Notes under the pieces: generated by a model
Seen by the model: only the letters and a program-made list of their open reading frames with translations
Told to the model about the DNA's origin: nothing
Databases searched by the model: none
In this document: positions 34,811-46,710 of the stretch, piece by piece
Numbering within the stretch: position 1 is the stretch's first letter
How the letters are laid out: every line of letters begins with the position of its first letter
Position numbers and translations under genes: made by a program
From: Nomia melanderi
Lineage: Eukaryota; Arthropoda; Insecta; Hymenoptera; Halictidae
Direction of reading: 5' to 3'
DNA: 64,000 nt
NCBI RefSeq assembly: GCF_051020985.1
Contig: NC_135009.1
Coordinates: 17,178,606-17,242,605, forward strand

Positions 34811-36665
34811 AACGGTATAAAGGTGGCTCGTTTGAATACCGCAGGTGATTGGGGAACGTCGAACATGACTAGCGCGGTGGCGTCGCGAACGTTATGGAAT
34901 TGGCGGGAGGCGATCGTTTCGACGGAATTTCTCGGATGCCGGTGTGACATTACAGCGAGGGACTAAAGAGTTAATAACGATCGCGGGCGAGGAAGACCAT
35001 CGAATCCAGCGGGACTGGTGAGACAAGCTGATGCTGCAGGAACGTACCCATGAATACGTAAGCTTTCCGTGAACGCGACAGGTTTTCCGCGATCAGCGTG
35101 TTCCGACGGTGTCCCCTAACCTCCTATTCGCACACGCCGGCAAATTCGCTCGTAGGATAAGTTGCAAGGTAAGTGACACAATACACACGGTAGATATTTA
35201 ATACTGCGGCAGAACCTTACCAGCATTGGGCGTTATCCTTATCTCGCGGCACTAGCAGACGCGGTTTATTCGAAACGGGTATACTTACTTGGATGGCTTG
35301 CCTGTAACGGTTTTATTGTAATGGCGGCCTGAGCCTTTGAAGTGCTTGGAACTCTGCGTTTTATTTCTTGTAACGAAATGATTACTGGTTATTAATGTTA
35401 TTTATTATTTACAGCAACGAACAAAACTTTTCTCCCTTTGAATAATATATAATAACATTGTTCAGTTTACATGACGAATTTCTATAAAATACAACAATGG
35501 GAAAACACGTTAAGTGTAATAATGCAATGGTACATTATTAAAAAGGTATTATTTTATTAATTGGTATTCATGAAACAGGCACCGTTAATAATTGAGCGTG
35601 TTAATATTAACGCGAACAGGTAACCGTTAAGCATAATGAAAATTAAAACGACCAGTTGCAATATTGAATAACGCGAGGGCCATTTCGCGCTTCGCAATTA
35701 ACCGATGATGGAGTAACTTCACCCTTGGAGGCGTGTGTTTGTATTTATTAGCCCCTCGAGGAGGGTTAAGCCGCCGCGCAAGTTACGCCGGCGCCCGCTC
35801 TTCATATTGACCCTTTCTCATTCGCAATTAACATTTCTACGGACACATGGTATTTTCCAGGCGCACATGAGACCCCTGTAATCGCATTAATTATTGTCCA
35901 CTCCAATAAGTATCATCCTAATTTGCAATTGATACGCTTGAATCGATATCAAGATAATTTACGCTAATATTCGGAAACAAGGTGTTCCACGTTGATATCG
36001 CCCCTTTTTAGAAATTACTCGACGTTCATTTTTATGAAACGACGGGTAAAGAAAATATTCCAGACATTTCCCATCAAGACGAATCGTTTGAAGGCGAACA
36101 GTCGGATCACTTCCGCGGGAAATAAATCTCATTATTAACATTTGTAGAGGTGATTCCCGGCATCTTGTACGACCGGGGAATTTCATCGAAAATTAGAAGT
36201 AAATTGCGAGCTCTCTCCCGGCACCTCTGTAAACGTTATCCACCTCTCCAACTAATTTTTAAAATTCAAGCGCACCTTTTGAGGCGGATATCCATTTTAA
36301 AATTAAAATGGCTCAGTAACGCACGGGACTCGCCTTCGTTTTTTCTGCCAGCGCCCGTCCTTTCATACCTCCGATTCGAAATGAGTCGTATTTAATTCCG
36401 ACGTTAATTAATCTTTGCGAGCAAAGCTCCTTTAGCGTCCCGGCGTCCGCGAGGAGGCGGCGGACGGTTGAAATCTCTCTTTTCGGAACGATGACTCGGC
36501 CCTGTTTCGTCGAATAAATCGACAGTAATTGAGTTCCGCGTGAAAAACTCCTTTGTTTTGCTTCTAAACGAACATCGAGTATTTTCGATGACGTTAGAAC
36601 GGAGTTGCCTGGGTAATTTCGCTTTGTACACTGAAACTATGAGTCGTAGGAGACTTTAGGTGTCA
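34811..36665. other. Non-coding stretch with possible regulatory sequence
   Basis: No coding-like frame. A donor-like CAAG|GTAAGT occurs at about 35166-35174 on the plus strand, but no convincing exon precedes it. The part at 35580-35960 has many TAAT/ATTA words mixed with CpG-rich DNA, as insect enhancers often do; this is only suggestive. Confidence 0.45.
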
Positions 36666-36897
36666 TTAAGCCCTGTGATTTTTTTATCAATTATAATCGA
36701 TACAAGATCATTAATCATATATTGAAGAAAGAGACAATTCTACATATATATTCTACGTCCATGTTCACTATAAAGTGTAATAATTGATAACGGGAGAATA
36801 TTTAACTCGAATTCAAACGAATCGAGTAATATTTATGTTTGTTCCGTTTGAAATCGTCACCGCGAGCTTTACACGATATTACAGAGCAAGGTATTAA
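36666..36897 (+). mobile_element. TTAA-type MITE family B, copy 3
   Basis: The left end reads TTAAGCCCTGTGATT. The right end on the other strand reads TTAATACCTTGCTCTGT, matching the fuller left end of copy 1 (CCCCTTGCCTTGTGA). Inside are CAATTATAATCGATACAAG, TATATTGAAGAAAGA, ATAATTGATAACGGGAGAAT and GAATCGAGTAATATTTATG. The length is 232 bp with TTAA on both sides. It is the best-delimited copy of the family. Confidence 0.75.
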
Positions 36898-38890
36898 GTA
36901 GTTTTTGCTATGAAACCGTGCATAAATGAGGAACAGGAGAATCTAGAGCAGGCAAAATTTCCAAAAATCTTTGTACTCGTCCCCGGCGTTAGAGACCTGT
37001 TCGCCGTGACACGTATTTATACCATTTTTGTTCGAAAGGGCGACAGGAGAAGGGGGTAGCGGGAGCAAGAGACTGAAAGCTTAATGCATATTAATTTTAA
37101 TCTTCATTACAGCCTGATATACACACGGGGACGGCATTAATATTTATTAAAGCTGAATGCGCATTAACGGTAATGTGTGTTATTACATGCATTAACACCG
37201 GGGAGCGTTGCCTCGTTGTCGATATTTCAAACTCGCGCTCCTTGTCCCAACGGTGGGCATGAAGCTTCGCCGAAAATTTGTCACGGATAGCAATCCGAGA
37301 CCAATGCGATCTACGAAACAAGAGAATAAGAGCACTTTAACTACCGAGCAGTCAAGTTGACTTGACAAAATGTTTCTGTCGATACTTCGATCACTCGTAA
37401 CATAGCTAGCGCATTACCAGAACAATTTCTATAGAAATTTCTTATAGAAGGATCTATTATCTTTCCGATAATTGTAAAAGAATGATTTAGAAATCGGTCA
37501 TTTTTCTAAAGAAAATTCCGATTAAACTGTGGGAAATTGAATTCGACAAACAGACGGTTCACAAGCGTGGAAACACCTATCCAAAGCATGCAAATTTAAA
37601 TCTTCCCAGCAACATCAATCGCAAACATTGGCAATTCTTCTCACCTAGGAGAACAAATTGGCAGTCGTTCGAAATATTTCAACTCGCTCGCCGCGACAAA
37701 AGGCGGCCGAGAACCTTTATTTGCCGAGCGAAATGACAGTTGCCTGCAAAACGGACAACTATAAGCCTTTATCATTCCTTTCCGCTCGAGTTGCGGTTCG
37801 AAGAGCGCAGATTAAACCGTGAATTTTTCGAAAAAAAAAGAGGGGAAAAATAGGCCGAGCCGCGAAGCGCGGCGCGGATCGCGGCACAAGCATAATCGAA
37901 TGCGAAACGAACAAAAGGCCTCACTTTTCACGAGCCTGTCGAAAAACGCACTTCGGCCACGGCGACGTGACGTGAAAAGTGGTCGAAACATTTCACTGAT
38001 TCTCGCGTTACCGCGAGCCCGGGTGCCTGTCTGTTTCCGTTACAGCGCGACGCATCTTTCCCTCTCGATTTTTATTCCATTTCACCGTTCGTTCGGTCGC
38101 TATCGTATCGAGGATCGACCGGCAACGAGCGGGACAACCGCAGTAAACTGGTCCCTTAGTAAAAAGACGATTACTTCAATTCCCGCCGCGAAATCCGATG
38201 TAATTAGCTGGCGGATCCCGGCTGGAATTAATGTCTGGCAGCGTATCGATGCCGCGTTAAATATCAATTTTCCAACTTGATGCCGGAATTCGATGCGGGA
38301 AATCGCGGGAAAAAACTGACGGATGGCGGGGCTACGAGAAAACCCCGTCGAGCGTGGCTCTTCGAGGGCGGCTGGGGAAATTTACATTTTTAAATTGGAT
38401 TTATTGCAAACTGTCGGCGCCCGAGGTCCGAGCCGGGCATTACGCGGCGAATTAAAGCGGACTGGTTCCTTCGACGGCCGGCTGCTCTTTCGAATTCTTT
38501 TGCGCCCGCGCGTGTTTGAATAGCTAATGGTTTTCCGTCGGAATTTTGTTAATGGCAACTTTTAATCCGTTCGCCCCCGCGTTCACTTCTGCGTTTCGCC
38601 CGGCCGGTGTGTACGATGCCATTCACGCCCGGGGATGGATTATAAGTCACTGGGAAAGCGAAGTGGGCTACGGAAAGGAGGGAAAATTAGCTGGTAAATG
38701 ATATTTCAAGCTGTTCTTGAAATTTTTAACGCAGTGAACGAACAACGGCCGTTTAATCGATCATTTTATCGGGAACTTTACGAACACCAGCGTTGACGAG
38801 AATGGAATTATTTCAAAGGTGTTCTTTTTGTTGTTAACGATATGGAGTAACTAAAAAATCGCCGATAGTTGATGTCATTCTGAATTTCAG
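36898..38890. other. Non-coding stretch, no gene recognised
   Basis: TTAACTACCGAGCAGTCAAG at 37338 resembles the transposon-like end at 23231 (ACTCAGCAGTCAA), with no partner found. The part 37080-37200 is rich in ATTAA words. The 153-codon frame at 37819 shows no domain. Confidence 0.5.
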
Positions 38891-39126
38891 TTAACCCTTT
38901 GCACTCGAAAAGTATTTCATCAGAAATATCCAACGTTTTCTGATAATATACAGACGATATGCTTCGAAAGGAACTTCATGATAAATCATGAATAGAGTAA
39001 AGAGCAAAGTCCTGTTTTGTTTCAATGTTTCGCATATTGATTCATTATATGAAGCTTAATGTTAAGCATTAAATATTAAATTTTGGTTATCAAGTGGTTA
39101 CTGAGAATAGCCATTGGAGTGGTTAA
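38891..39126. mobile_element. TTAA-type MITE, TTTGCACTCGA subfamily, copy 1
   Basis: The left end TTAACCCTTTGCACTCGA is identical to that of the element at 62013. The right end, GGAGTGGTTAA, is an eroded form of GAGTGCAAACGGTTAA. The length of about 236 bp compares with 225 bp for the other copy. Right-half sequence such as GTCCTGTTTTGTTT resembles GTTCTGTTGCTTA there. Confidence 0.65.
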
Positions 39127-40072
39127 AATTGCAATTATTCTCATCCGCTATACTCGAACCAAATCGATACGTCGAGATTGTGCTATTATTATTTTAACGA
39201 ATAATACGGAAAACTTGGTCGTCGACGGAATGCTTGGCGCCCGTATTTCCTAATACAATTTAAGCTCGGCAGGTCCGTATTTCCGCAAACATGCGGTATC
39301 GGGCAACGAATATTTCCAAAATCCCCAGCAGCGGTGGTAACCATTTCCGGGTCGGCATTCTGGGTCCCCAGTGTTCTTAAGATAATTAATTTCGCGTTGA
39401 TATCGCGGGAGACCGTGAACGAAACGAGAGGAGGAGAACAAGAAGAGTCTCGGCAGCGCGGAACACGCGCGCGAGGAGGAGTAACAAGCGCGGAAAATAA
39501 GAGAATCGTCCGCGAATATTTTTTTGCTCAACCTAGTTTCCATGCCGCACGGGAAAGTCTCTCGTCGCGAGCTCGCCGAGGAAAAGGTGAAAGGGAGACG
39601 CCCGCGTTTCCGGCGAACGGCCGGAACAGAGAGGACGACCGTCGGCGACGGAAGGGAGCGCGAAGAACTCCCGGGGCCGAAACGCGACCGTCGGATTATA
39701 TGCAGCGCTGAAATTAATAAGAGAAACGATGTAAACACGTGCCACTGTAATATGCCGGGGGGGTATAATTAATTCAAGACTCTTCGCCGTTGCTCGCACG
39801 CCGCGCCGGATCATCGGAAGAAAGATTAGAGTCACGTGACGGCCGCCATTAACATTCGACGCGACGCAGCGCGCTGAATTCACGGGAATTCGGGAGTACC
39901 GCCCTTCGACGCAACGCCAGATATAAATTAGACGGAACCCTTCGTCCGGGGCTCAACGAAACGAGATTCCGAAGGGAATAATAAATTAACCCTCTCGTGG
40001 TGAAGATCGAATTCGAATTGTTATTTATTTACTTCTCGTATGAAAGAAATATAGCTTGTCTATTGTCGATCT
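39127..40072. other. Non-coding stretch, no gene recognised
   Basis: Overlapping frames of 125 and 162 codons on opposite strands at 39250-39738 are Arg/Ser-rich and lack domains. A lone TTAA-type end, TTAACCCTCTCGTGG, starts at 39986. Confidence 0.5.
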
Positions 40073-40213
40073 TTAACCCTTTGCGGGCGAACGTCGACAT
40101 TTCGGCGAGATGATTTAATTATTCGAACAGCAAGGTTAATTAAGCAACTGATATAGAATTCGGCTTCATCCGTTGAAGGTTTTGTGTATTTCAAAGAATC
40201 TTTGAAATGTTAA
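40073..40213. mobile_element. TTAA-type MITE, TTTGCGG subfamily, short copy
   Basis: It starts TTAACCCTTTGCGGGCG and shares CGGCGAGATGA, ATTATTCGAACA, ACTGATATAG and TTGAAGGTTTTG with 18816-19013. It lacks about 60 bases in the middle compared with that copy. The right boundary is placed at TTAA 40210-40213 by alignment and is uncertain. Confidence 0.6.
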
Positions 40214-41495
40214 ATGTAGTTATTCGAAACATTCGCAGTAACACCTCGAAAATGCCTACTCCGAGTATCCCGCAGAAACCAACAAGAACGAGAAACTCCT
40301 ATTTTCAAAGGAAACTCCATTATTTCCGTTATACGTTGAAGCGCACGGAAATCTCGGTCCACGTCTTCGACATATTTCTCCGGCCGAAGTCGCCTCGGTT
40401 AAAAATAACTCTCGCGCGGCAAACCCGCCGTCGGCGAGTCCTGTAACACCCTGTATTCTCAGCCGGGTCACATAAATTCAGTTTAAATCTGCGGGAGACC
40501 TGTGTACACGGTTATGAAAACACATATTCGCGCGGGGGCACGGCGGCGGCGGCGGCGGCAGAGGGCAGAGGGCAGAGGGCGGCGGGAGCAACGCACGGGG
40601 GTCGGTTATCGAAACATGTTCCAACAAAAGTAACAAAGAACCCATTCAGAGCCGTCCTTTATGCGGCGGCCGCGTCATTTGCATACACACGCTCCCCGGA
40701 ACCTTCGACCTTTCCCAGGTTACCACTGACGCGTGTTGCGCGTACCCGCCGTCGGTGACGGGGTCCGAAAGAAAGCAAAACGGGAGCGCGATGCAAATGC
40801 GGGAACATTGTTAGGTAATAATACGAAGCCGGCGAGAGTTCCGCCGATGAAAAAGCTCCCCCGGGGAACGGGCCGCGCCGCGGAATGGAAAAGTTCCGCG
40901 CGAACTTTCCAACGGCGCGCCGCGACGGCGTCTTGTTAGCCGCGTGGTTTTCGAATCGCCCGCTGAAATATTAAATCGCGTCGATTGACGGGATTCGATG
41001 GAACTCCTGCAGGAAGTTGTCTCGGTTTGCTGAAGGGCGCGGCGCGCTGGGCCAGACTCGTCGCTCACTCGTTTGTTTTTGGCGACCGGGGAACGACGTC
41101 GAGCTTGCTCGCTCGTCTTTCTATCTTACGAGACGTCGGTTTCTTCGGTAGTTTCCCGGCCGTTATGTGAGTTTGAAATTGCGACGGGCATCGGGACATT
41201 TATCCTGCGATCCGCCGTCTGATTCGATGGAACTTCCACTGGGGATCGCGACCGTAGGCTGGCTGGTTGCACTTCGACCTCTTAGGGGATCGCGAGTCGC
41301 TCCGCGAATTCATTAGCATCTTTGATTCGATTTTCGGTTGCTCGTTCGCCCGTCGTAGCGTTGTAACTTAATCGCGACATAATGTCTGTGGCGGCGTGTA
41401 GCTTTCCCGAATAGAAATAATACCTGACGTCTCTGAAGTATCGCGATGTTGACAGTCGAAAATTGCAAGTAAAATATTCTATATAACATGATTTT
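40214..41495. other. Non-coding stretch with CGG and AGAGGGC runs
   Basis: (CGG)6 at about 40540-40557 is followed by three AGAGGGC units to about 40580. The next segment, 40600-40720, has AACAAAG and ATTTGCAT words. Frames at 40733-41068 are CpG-driven and open on both strands. Confidence 0.5.
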
Positions 41496-41680
41496 TATTT
41501 GAAACATAATTTTCTGCAAGTAAACTCCATTTCTCTATTCGTACAACGTTGTAATCGAAACACAACTACCATATATTTAGCTCTTTACCTTATAACTTTT
41601 CTCTGAAGCGTTTGCTTGTATCACTCATACTTGTTAAGTGATTGAGTTCCGTACAGAGAACGGCCGCTCGGCCGCGACGC
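41496..41680 (+). repeat. Interspersed repeat family A, copy 3
   Basis: ATAATTTTCTGCAAGTAAAC, TTCTCTATTCGTACAACGT, TTACCTTATAACTTTTCTCT, GCGTTTGCTTGTATCACTCA and TTGAGTTCCGTACAGAGAAC match copies 1 and 2 in order. It lacks the internal A-rich tandem found in both others, which makes it about 60 bp shorter. Confidence 0.8.
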
Positions 41681-44259
41681 GCGGCGTCCGATGGCTCCCG
41701 GACGCCATTAACGGCGCACAATTTCTTTGTCGTTTCGACGGGCAACGGACGATCCGCGTGACGCGACGGGTTCTACATCACCCGCTCTCCGGATGAATCA
41801 TAATTTACGCGTGACTCGCTTCCGTTTCCTTTCGCCGCGCGTCGAACCCCCGACGCAATCTCGTAAAAACGCGATCCGCTTGATGGATCGTTGCTTTTTC
41901 GGGGACGACGCGGTTCAACCCGATCGAGACTGATCGAACCGGGAAAATGCGCAAGAACGACCGAGACAGTCAACGGTTCGGACCTTTTTGCTAATTTCGA
42001 AGGTAGGCTGCGTTCCGCGACAACTGTGCTAGGTGATTTTGCGAGGAACGTCGCTTGTTTAGGCGTTTCGATCGATGCTGTTGTAGAACTTGTTTCAGGA
42101 AACGTTCGGAGACGTTGCGTACTATCTTCTTTAAAGTCACACGAATTTTAATCTTAGTATCTCCGATTTTTCGATTCTCGTTTGGCCATTCTTCTACATT
42201 TCTCGTTTTACCTCGTTTCGCGTGGTTCGGAAAGTTTTACATATTTTAACTGCACTAACTTCTGATGCGAGTCGAGCACAGGAACACGGTGGAATTAGAA
42301 TTATTGATTCGCGTTTAGGGGAAATTATCGTCCGGGGCTGCGTTATCTTCTTGTTCGCGAAACAATTTCCTGCCTTCTTAATAGGGATTTCATCATGGAA
42401 AATGAATTACCCCGGGAAGAGGCGACGTATTACGGTACTTACGACGCGATAAAATCGTTTTAAACGTGAACATCTCGTGATCCGCGAAACAGCTCGAATA
42501 CCGCCCTCGAATGTTTCCTCTGCACCTCGAAAATCGCGTACGCACTCGCGACTTAGTTATGAAAAAATTTGAGACGTTGAATTCTGGTAAATTCCGCACA
42601 AACGTTAACGAAGAATCACTTGTGCTCGCATTTAAGAGATTCGTCGGCTAGAAACGAAGAAGGAAACTCGAAAAACAGTTTGCTTTCCCGTTGCCTTTCG
42701 GATTCGGATCTCTTAGGAATTCAGAAAATCCGACGTCTAGTTATGAGGAACAAGCTGCACCTGAAACTTCACGGAAAACCACTTCAGCCTCGATCTTTTC
42801 GGGCTGCAGCCGCGTCTACGAATATCCTCGAGCGGATTGCCGGATGTTCGACGGCGAATTCGTCAATAGACATACCACCGAAACAAATCGTCGGTGAAAT
42901 ATTTGCAATTTCCACGTTGATCCGCTCGGGGGGAATTGGATTCTTCGGGCCGCGTTGCCACGGGAAATTTCGTTTCGCCCGTCCGGTCGCGTTGTAACGA
43001 TTTTATAATTCTCGTCCGCGACTTTAACGTCAATCCGGGCCCGAAAAACGCGACGTTAACCGCGTTACCGGTGTAAACGCGCGGCTGCGTCGGTTATGTC
43101 AATCAGCGTCACGCGTGATCTCGGTTCTTCCGTTCGGCGAATGCTAATTTTCATTTTCACCGAGCACGTTCGGATTAATTATCGTCCCGCGGAAGCTAGA
43201 TCAGTTTAAAACCGAGAACGTTACGTTCGCTTTATTTTCGATTATTAACGATTTATTGGACACTTACGATGTCTCGTAAATATTCACCATTCTAAAACAC
43301 ATTCACCACTTTAAAACGTTTGACAATGATACATCCACCAAAGGAAATATTCAAAGTCCAGCAACACAGAGAATGATTAACAGAAAAATTGCAGCAACAT
43401 TCAATGCCCATTCATTCCATTCGGCCCCGCGATCTACAAGTACAACCTTACTACTCATTACAAGAAGAAAATGTTAACGTACTTAAATATTACCGAGCGA
43501 AACGACATTAACGACCGTAACCGCGGCAGTTAATGGCGGCCATATTGAAAGGAATCCGTAAAATCCCCGTGCAATTTGTATTCCATCGCTGGAGCGGCGC
43601 GTTACCGGGGAAGAAAAAGGAAAAGTGGGAGCAGATTTTGTTATGCGTTAGGCGATCCGAGCGAATTTGCGATGCAAATTCATCCGTGCTGGAAGTCTTG
43701 TAAAACGGCGCGGCGGTGGGGGGTCGAAATGGAACGACGCCGGCGAAGTGTCCGGCCAATTACATATTACACCGGTCTCGCTCGTTCGCGGAATGTTCGC
43801 GTGTCCGCGCTCGCAACAGTTGGCGCTGATTTATCGGCTCGCGCGCGACGTACGGTGTCTAGATTAGGTCGCAGCCGGTTGTGATCTTGCTAAGGTCGGT
43901 CCGCGATCGCGTCGGCTGATCCCGCGCTTCATTTTCCCCGCATTAACGAGGGAACGCATCGACACGTTCGACGCTGAAATATTGAAACGTTGAATTCGAG
44001 CGCTGTAAATCAAATCGTTAGCTCCGCGAGCATCGACTGTGAACTCGACGAAGATAAATATATTCCGTTCGTATCGGTGCGGGATATCTTCTTTGAATAG
44101 CACGCGCGTGATAAACGTGTACCAGGTTTTATAGAGTTGACTTGAACCACTTCCGTTTCAATATTTCAGCGTAGACCATTCTCGATGTCGTATTCACTCT
44201 GTTGATGCTTTATATTCCGCTGCGTTGTTTTCAAACGGGCAATTCGAATTCCCTGATGT
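41681..44259. other. Non-coding stretch, no gene recognised
   Basis: A 125-codon frame at 42620-42997 (plus) begins at TTG and its first ATG comes about 40 codons in; it shows no known domain. A short direct repeat, CATTCACCA followed by AAAACA or AAAACG, lies at about 43285-43320. CpG-rich parts at 41650-41950 and 43500-43900 hold overlapping short frames. Confidence 0.5.
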
Positions 44260-44488
44260 TTAACCCGTTGTCCCAAGATTCCTTCAGAACTGTGATGAAG
44301 GTTCATTAATAATTTATTAGAAGAAAAGAATTCGATTACCTCTATATTTCTATTCTCCCTCTACTCTCAAAGAAAAAACAAACACATCAGCACGGAAAAC
44401 GCTCAGAATTCTTCTTTCCATCGATCACCATTGATGAGGCAGTTATGTCTATCACGCATAAAAACGGAACAACAGTGCGAGGGGTTAA
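44260..44488. mobile_element. Possible TTAA-type MITE
   Basis: The left end is TTAACCCGTTGTCCC. The right end on the other strand is TTAACCCCTCGCACTG, which resembles the TTTGCACT subfamily. The two ends agree only over TTAACCC and scattered bases. TTAA on both sides and a length of 229 bp fit the other elements. Confidence 0.4.
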
Positions 44489-44499
44489 ATGAATTACGA

Positions 44500-44860
44500 A
44501 GCCTCGTACACGAACCGCGCACGCGATTCAAGTGATCATCGCGGCGAGGAAGGTGCCACGGGATAATCAAGAAACTGTTGCCGGCAAGCCTGTTCGTCTT
44601 CGGATTCATTTCCTGCTGCCATTGCATCCGGCTCGCAGCGGCCTTGTTGCCGAAACTCGTGGAAATCGCGTGTGGCGGCGGGCTGCCGACAAATACCGCG
44701 ATCCGCAGGTACCCACATAGGCGTGTTGTTTGCTCAGGGTATCTGCCATCATGAACGTCAGCACGGTAACGCGCCGCGGCTGAGGAACCGAGATTCCGCG
44801 AGTTCTTCGCGGCTGTTTACACGAGCCCGCGGTATCGCCGGGCACTAACTAGGTCAGCGA
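44500..44860 (-). other. CpG-rich block with several open frames
   Basis: All three minus-strand frames hold open stretches of 60-79 codons, and one plus frame is open too. A minus-strand ATG at about 44752 (GATGGCAGATACC) starts a frame with no domain that I know. The pattern resembles the block at 33680 and could be a first exon or promoter, but it could equally be composition. Confidence 0.2.
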
Positions 44861-45271
44861 CGCCTCGTCGGCTGGATATTAATTTCCCAGACGCTCCTAA
44901 TCTCGCATAATGCGCGTATGATTAAACACTGCGCCACGCCGAGACTGGCGCAACCCTCTTTCGTACTCTTCGACCCTTATTGTCGCTTCAACTGCATTCT
45001 TGCGCATCCTTCTTAGGAAACGTGCATTCCAACGGTTTTTGGGAATGGTTTGGATACTTTGGATCATTATGGGATATTTTATAATGAGATTAGAAGCTGA
45101 ATGATGCGATCTTTTGTTAGGGTTGAACAAGATACCGCGAATAATGAACAGTTTTGATTAGATATTGTCTTGGCTGAGCTCGAAGATGCATGTCTTGTTC
45201 GTGAATGTTTGAATTGCATTTCTTCAACGCGTCGTTAGAGATTTGCTTTGTTTATGTTGTGTTTTATATTG
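44861..45271. other. Non-coding stretch, no gene recognised
   Basis: AT-rich after about 44970. I see no repeats or coding-like frames. Confidence 0.5.
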
Positions 45272-45450
45272 TTAACGCTAGATTTAGTTTAACGTAGTAA
45301 TAGTTTCAGTCGATTTTGAGGAATGCCGTGCGAATACATTCCAGAACGCTCTGTTGTTGAAATGCTAATCTCTATGGTCTCTATAAACGAACACAGTCTC
45401 CTAGGAGCGATTGAATAAAGCAGAGCAAATCACCGCGAATCTAGCGTCGA
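45272..45450. mobile_element. TTAA-type MITE, TTAACGCTAGATT subfamily, copy 2
   Basis: The left end reads TTAACGCTAGATTTAG. The right end on the other strand reads TCGACGCTAGATTCGC, so ACGCTAGATT is shared and the right TTAA has become TCGA. The length is about 179 bp and the interior is non-coding. Confidence 0.65.
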
Positions 45451-46191
45451 GTTAGAAGTTTAATTTAAGAATCTCCCCTTTCCGTGTCAACGGTTTCCGT
45501 GGCTCACGAGATTCTTATATCGCTCTTCCGGGGATACCTTTATAAAGTCCGAAAACTTAAGAATCCGCGATCCATTCGTTACCCCGCCGTCCCAGGGTTT
45601 AACGGAGATCCCAGTCCAAATATTTGATATTCAACATCCCCCGACGGAATCGCCGCGAATTTCTCGTTTCAATTCCCAAGATTAAATTCCCAAGAATATC
45701 AGCGCGCGCGAGCGAGCGAGACAAAACAATTTTCACGATTGTCGTGTAATTCAGTTACACGTTGGTTACGGCGCGGCCGAGATTACAGGGTACCCGTAAT
45801 CACGGGAAACGGCGCGGGGATCAAGAAGTTAAATCGTTCGAACGATTCTAATTCAGCGGGACGGAGGCAGCGGGAACGGCACGAACAATTGTTTGCCATC
45901 GACGATTACGGGGTTCACGTGCGTTCGCGGCGGAGCGGGGCGGAGCGGGGCGGAGCGGGGCGGAGGAGTAATCGCGGATGAAACTGGGAACCTCGGCGGC
46001 TTGGTTATCAGCCGCGGCTGGGATTTCTTGCGAACGGTGCCTCGAGTTCCTTGGTTACGTTTCATTTCCCGCGGTGAGGCGATATTGGATGCCTCGGATC
46101 CCCGTGCTCGCCTTAAGCCTCCCGCTAACCCTCGATTTGCAGTTTGGAATCTTATTCGGAAAATAGAAACGAACGGTCCGGTAACAGTTTT
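45451..46191. other. Non-coding stretch with a GC minisatellite
   Basis: Apart from the CGGAGCGGGG array at 45931-45965, this is mixed sequence with short frames and no domain. Confidence 0.5.
45931..45965 (+). repeat. (CGGAGCGGGG)3 minisatellite
   Basis: Three exact 10 bp units plus a half unit. Its G runs could support a quadruplex on the plus strand (inference). Confidence 0.95.
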
Positions 46192-46710
46192 TTAACTGGC
46201 TGCCCTATGATTCTCGCTTCTCAATTATGACCGGTACAACTAGCTCGTTAATGATTTATTAGCGCGATGTATGCCGCGCGACTTCGTACAGCGAAATACG
46301 CGAAATGGAGAAAATATAATATTTAATCATTTGATTGAGTTGCGTTATTATTATACGTTCGTCTGGCTGAATGTCGCATTAATCGTCGCTAGGGAGCATT
46401 AATTATGATGTAGAAATGTTTTCAAATAATCATCGCTACGCTGAGGGAACTATAGTGATTCGATTTGGCTGGCGTCACCGGTGACTCCCGTGGCATTCGA
46501 CGTGTTAATGATTTATTAAGAGCAAGTACGTAATTATAGGAATGCTGTATAGCTACGTTTGCTTCGAAGTATGTTAATTGGTTATAGATATTTTATTTGA
46601 ATTCGACAGAATCGAGTAGTATTCATGCTCGTTAAATTCTGTTGAAAATCTGTAGTTTAGGTAGTTCGGGTAAAAGTCGAATTGTATTTTTTACGGTGGC
46701 CAAAGGTTTT
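46192..46710 (+). mobile_element. TTAA-type MITE family B, copy 4, expanded
   Basis: The left end reads TTAACTGGCTGCCCTATGAT, followed by CAATTATGACCGGTACAAC and GTTAATGATTTATTAG. About 240 bp later GTTAATGATTTATTA recurs (46248 and 46503), and the family sequence resumes: TTGCTTCGAAGTATGTTAAT, TATTTGAATTCGACAGAATC. The right end is near GGCCAAAGGTTTT. Either a 240 bp insertion is flanked by a 15 bp direct repeat, or two family B copies overlap. Confidence 0.6.

Noticed and set aside
35166..35174. Perfect splice donor word CAAGGTAAGT
   Set aside because: Such a word is expected by chance about once in a window of this size, and no exon-like frame precedes it.
35758..35770. GAGGGTTAAG as a MITE end
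   Set aside because: No partner end at the expected distance; may be chance in CpG-rich DNA.
42620..42997. 125-codon plus-strand frame
   Set aside because: Starts at TTG; the first ATG leaves about 85 codons without a recognised motif.
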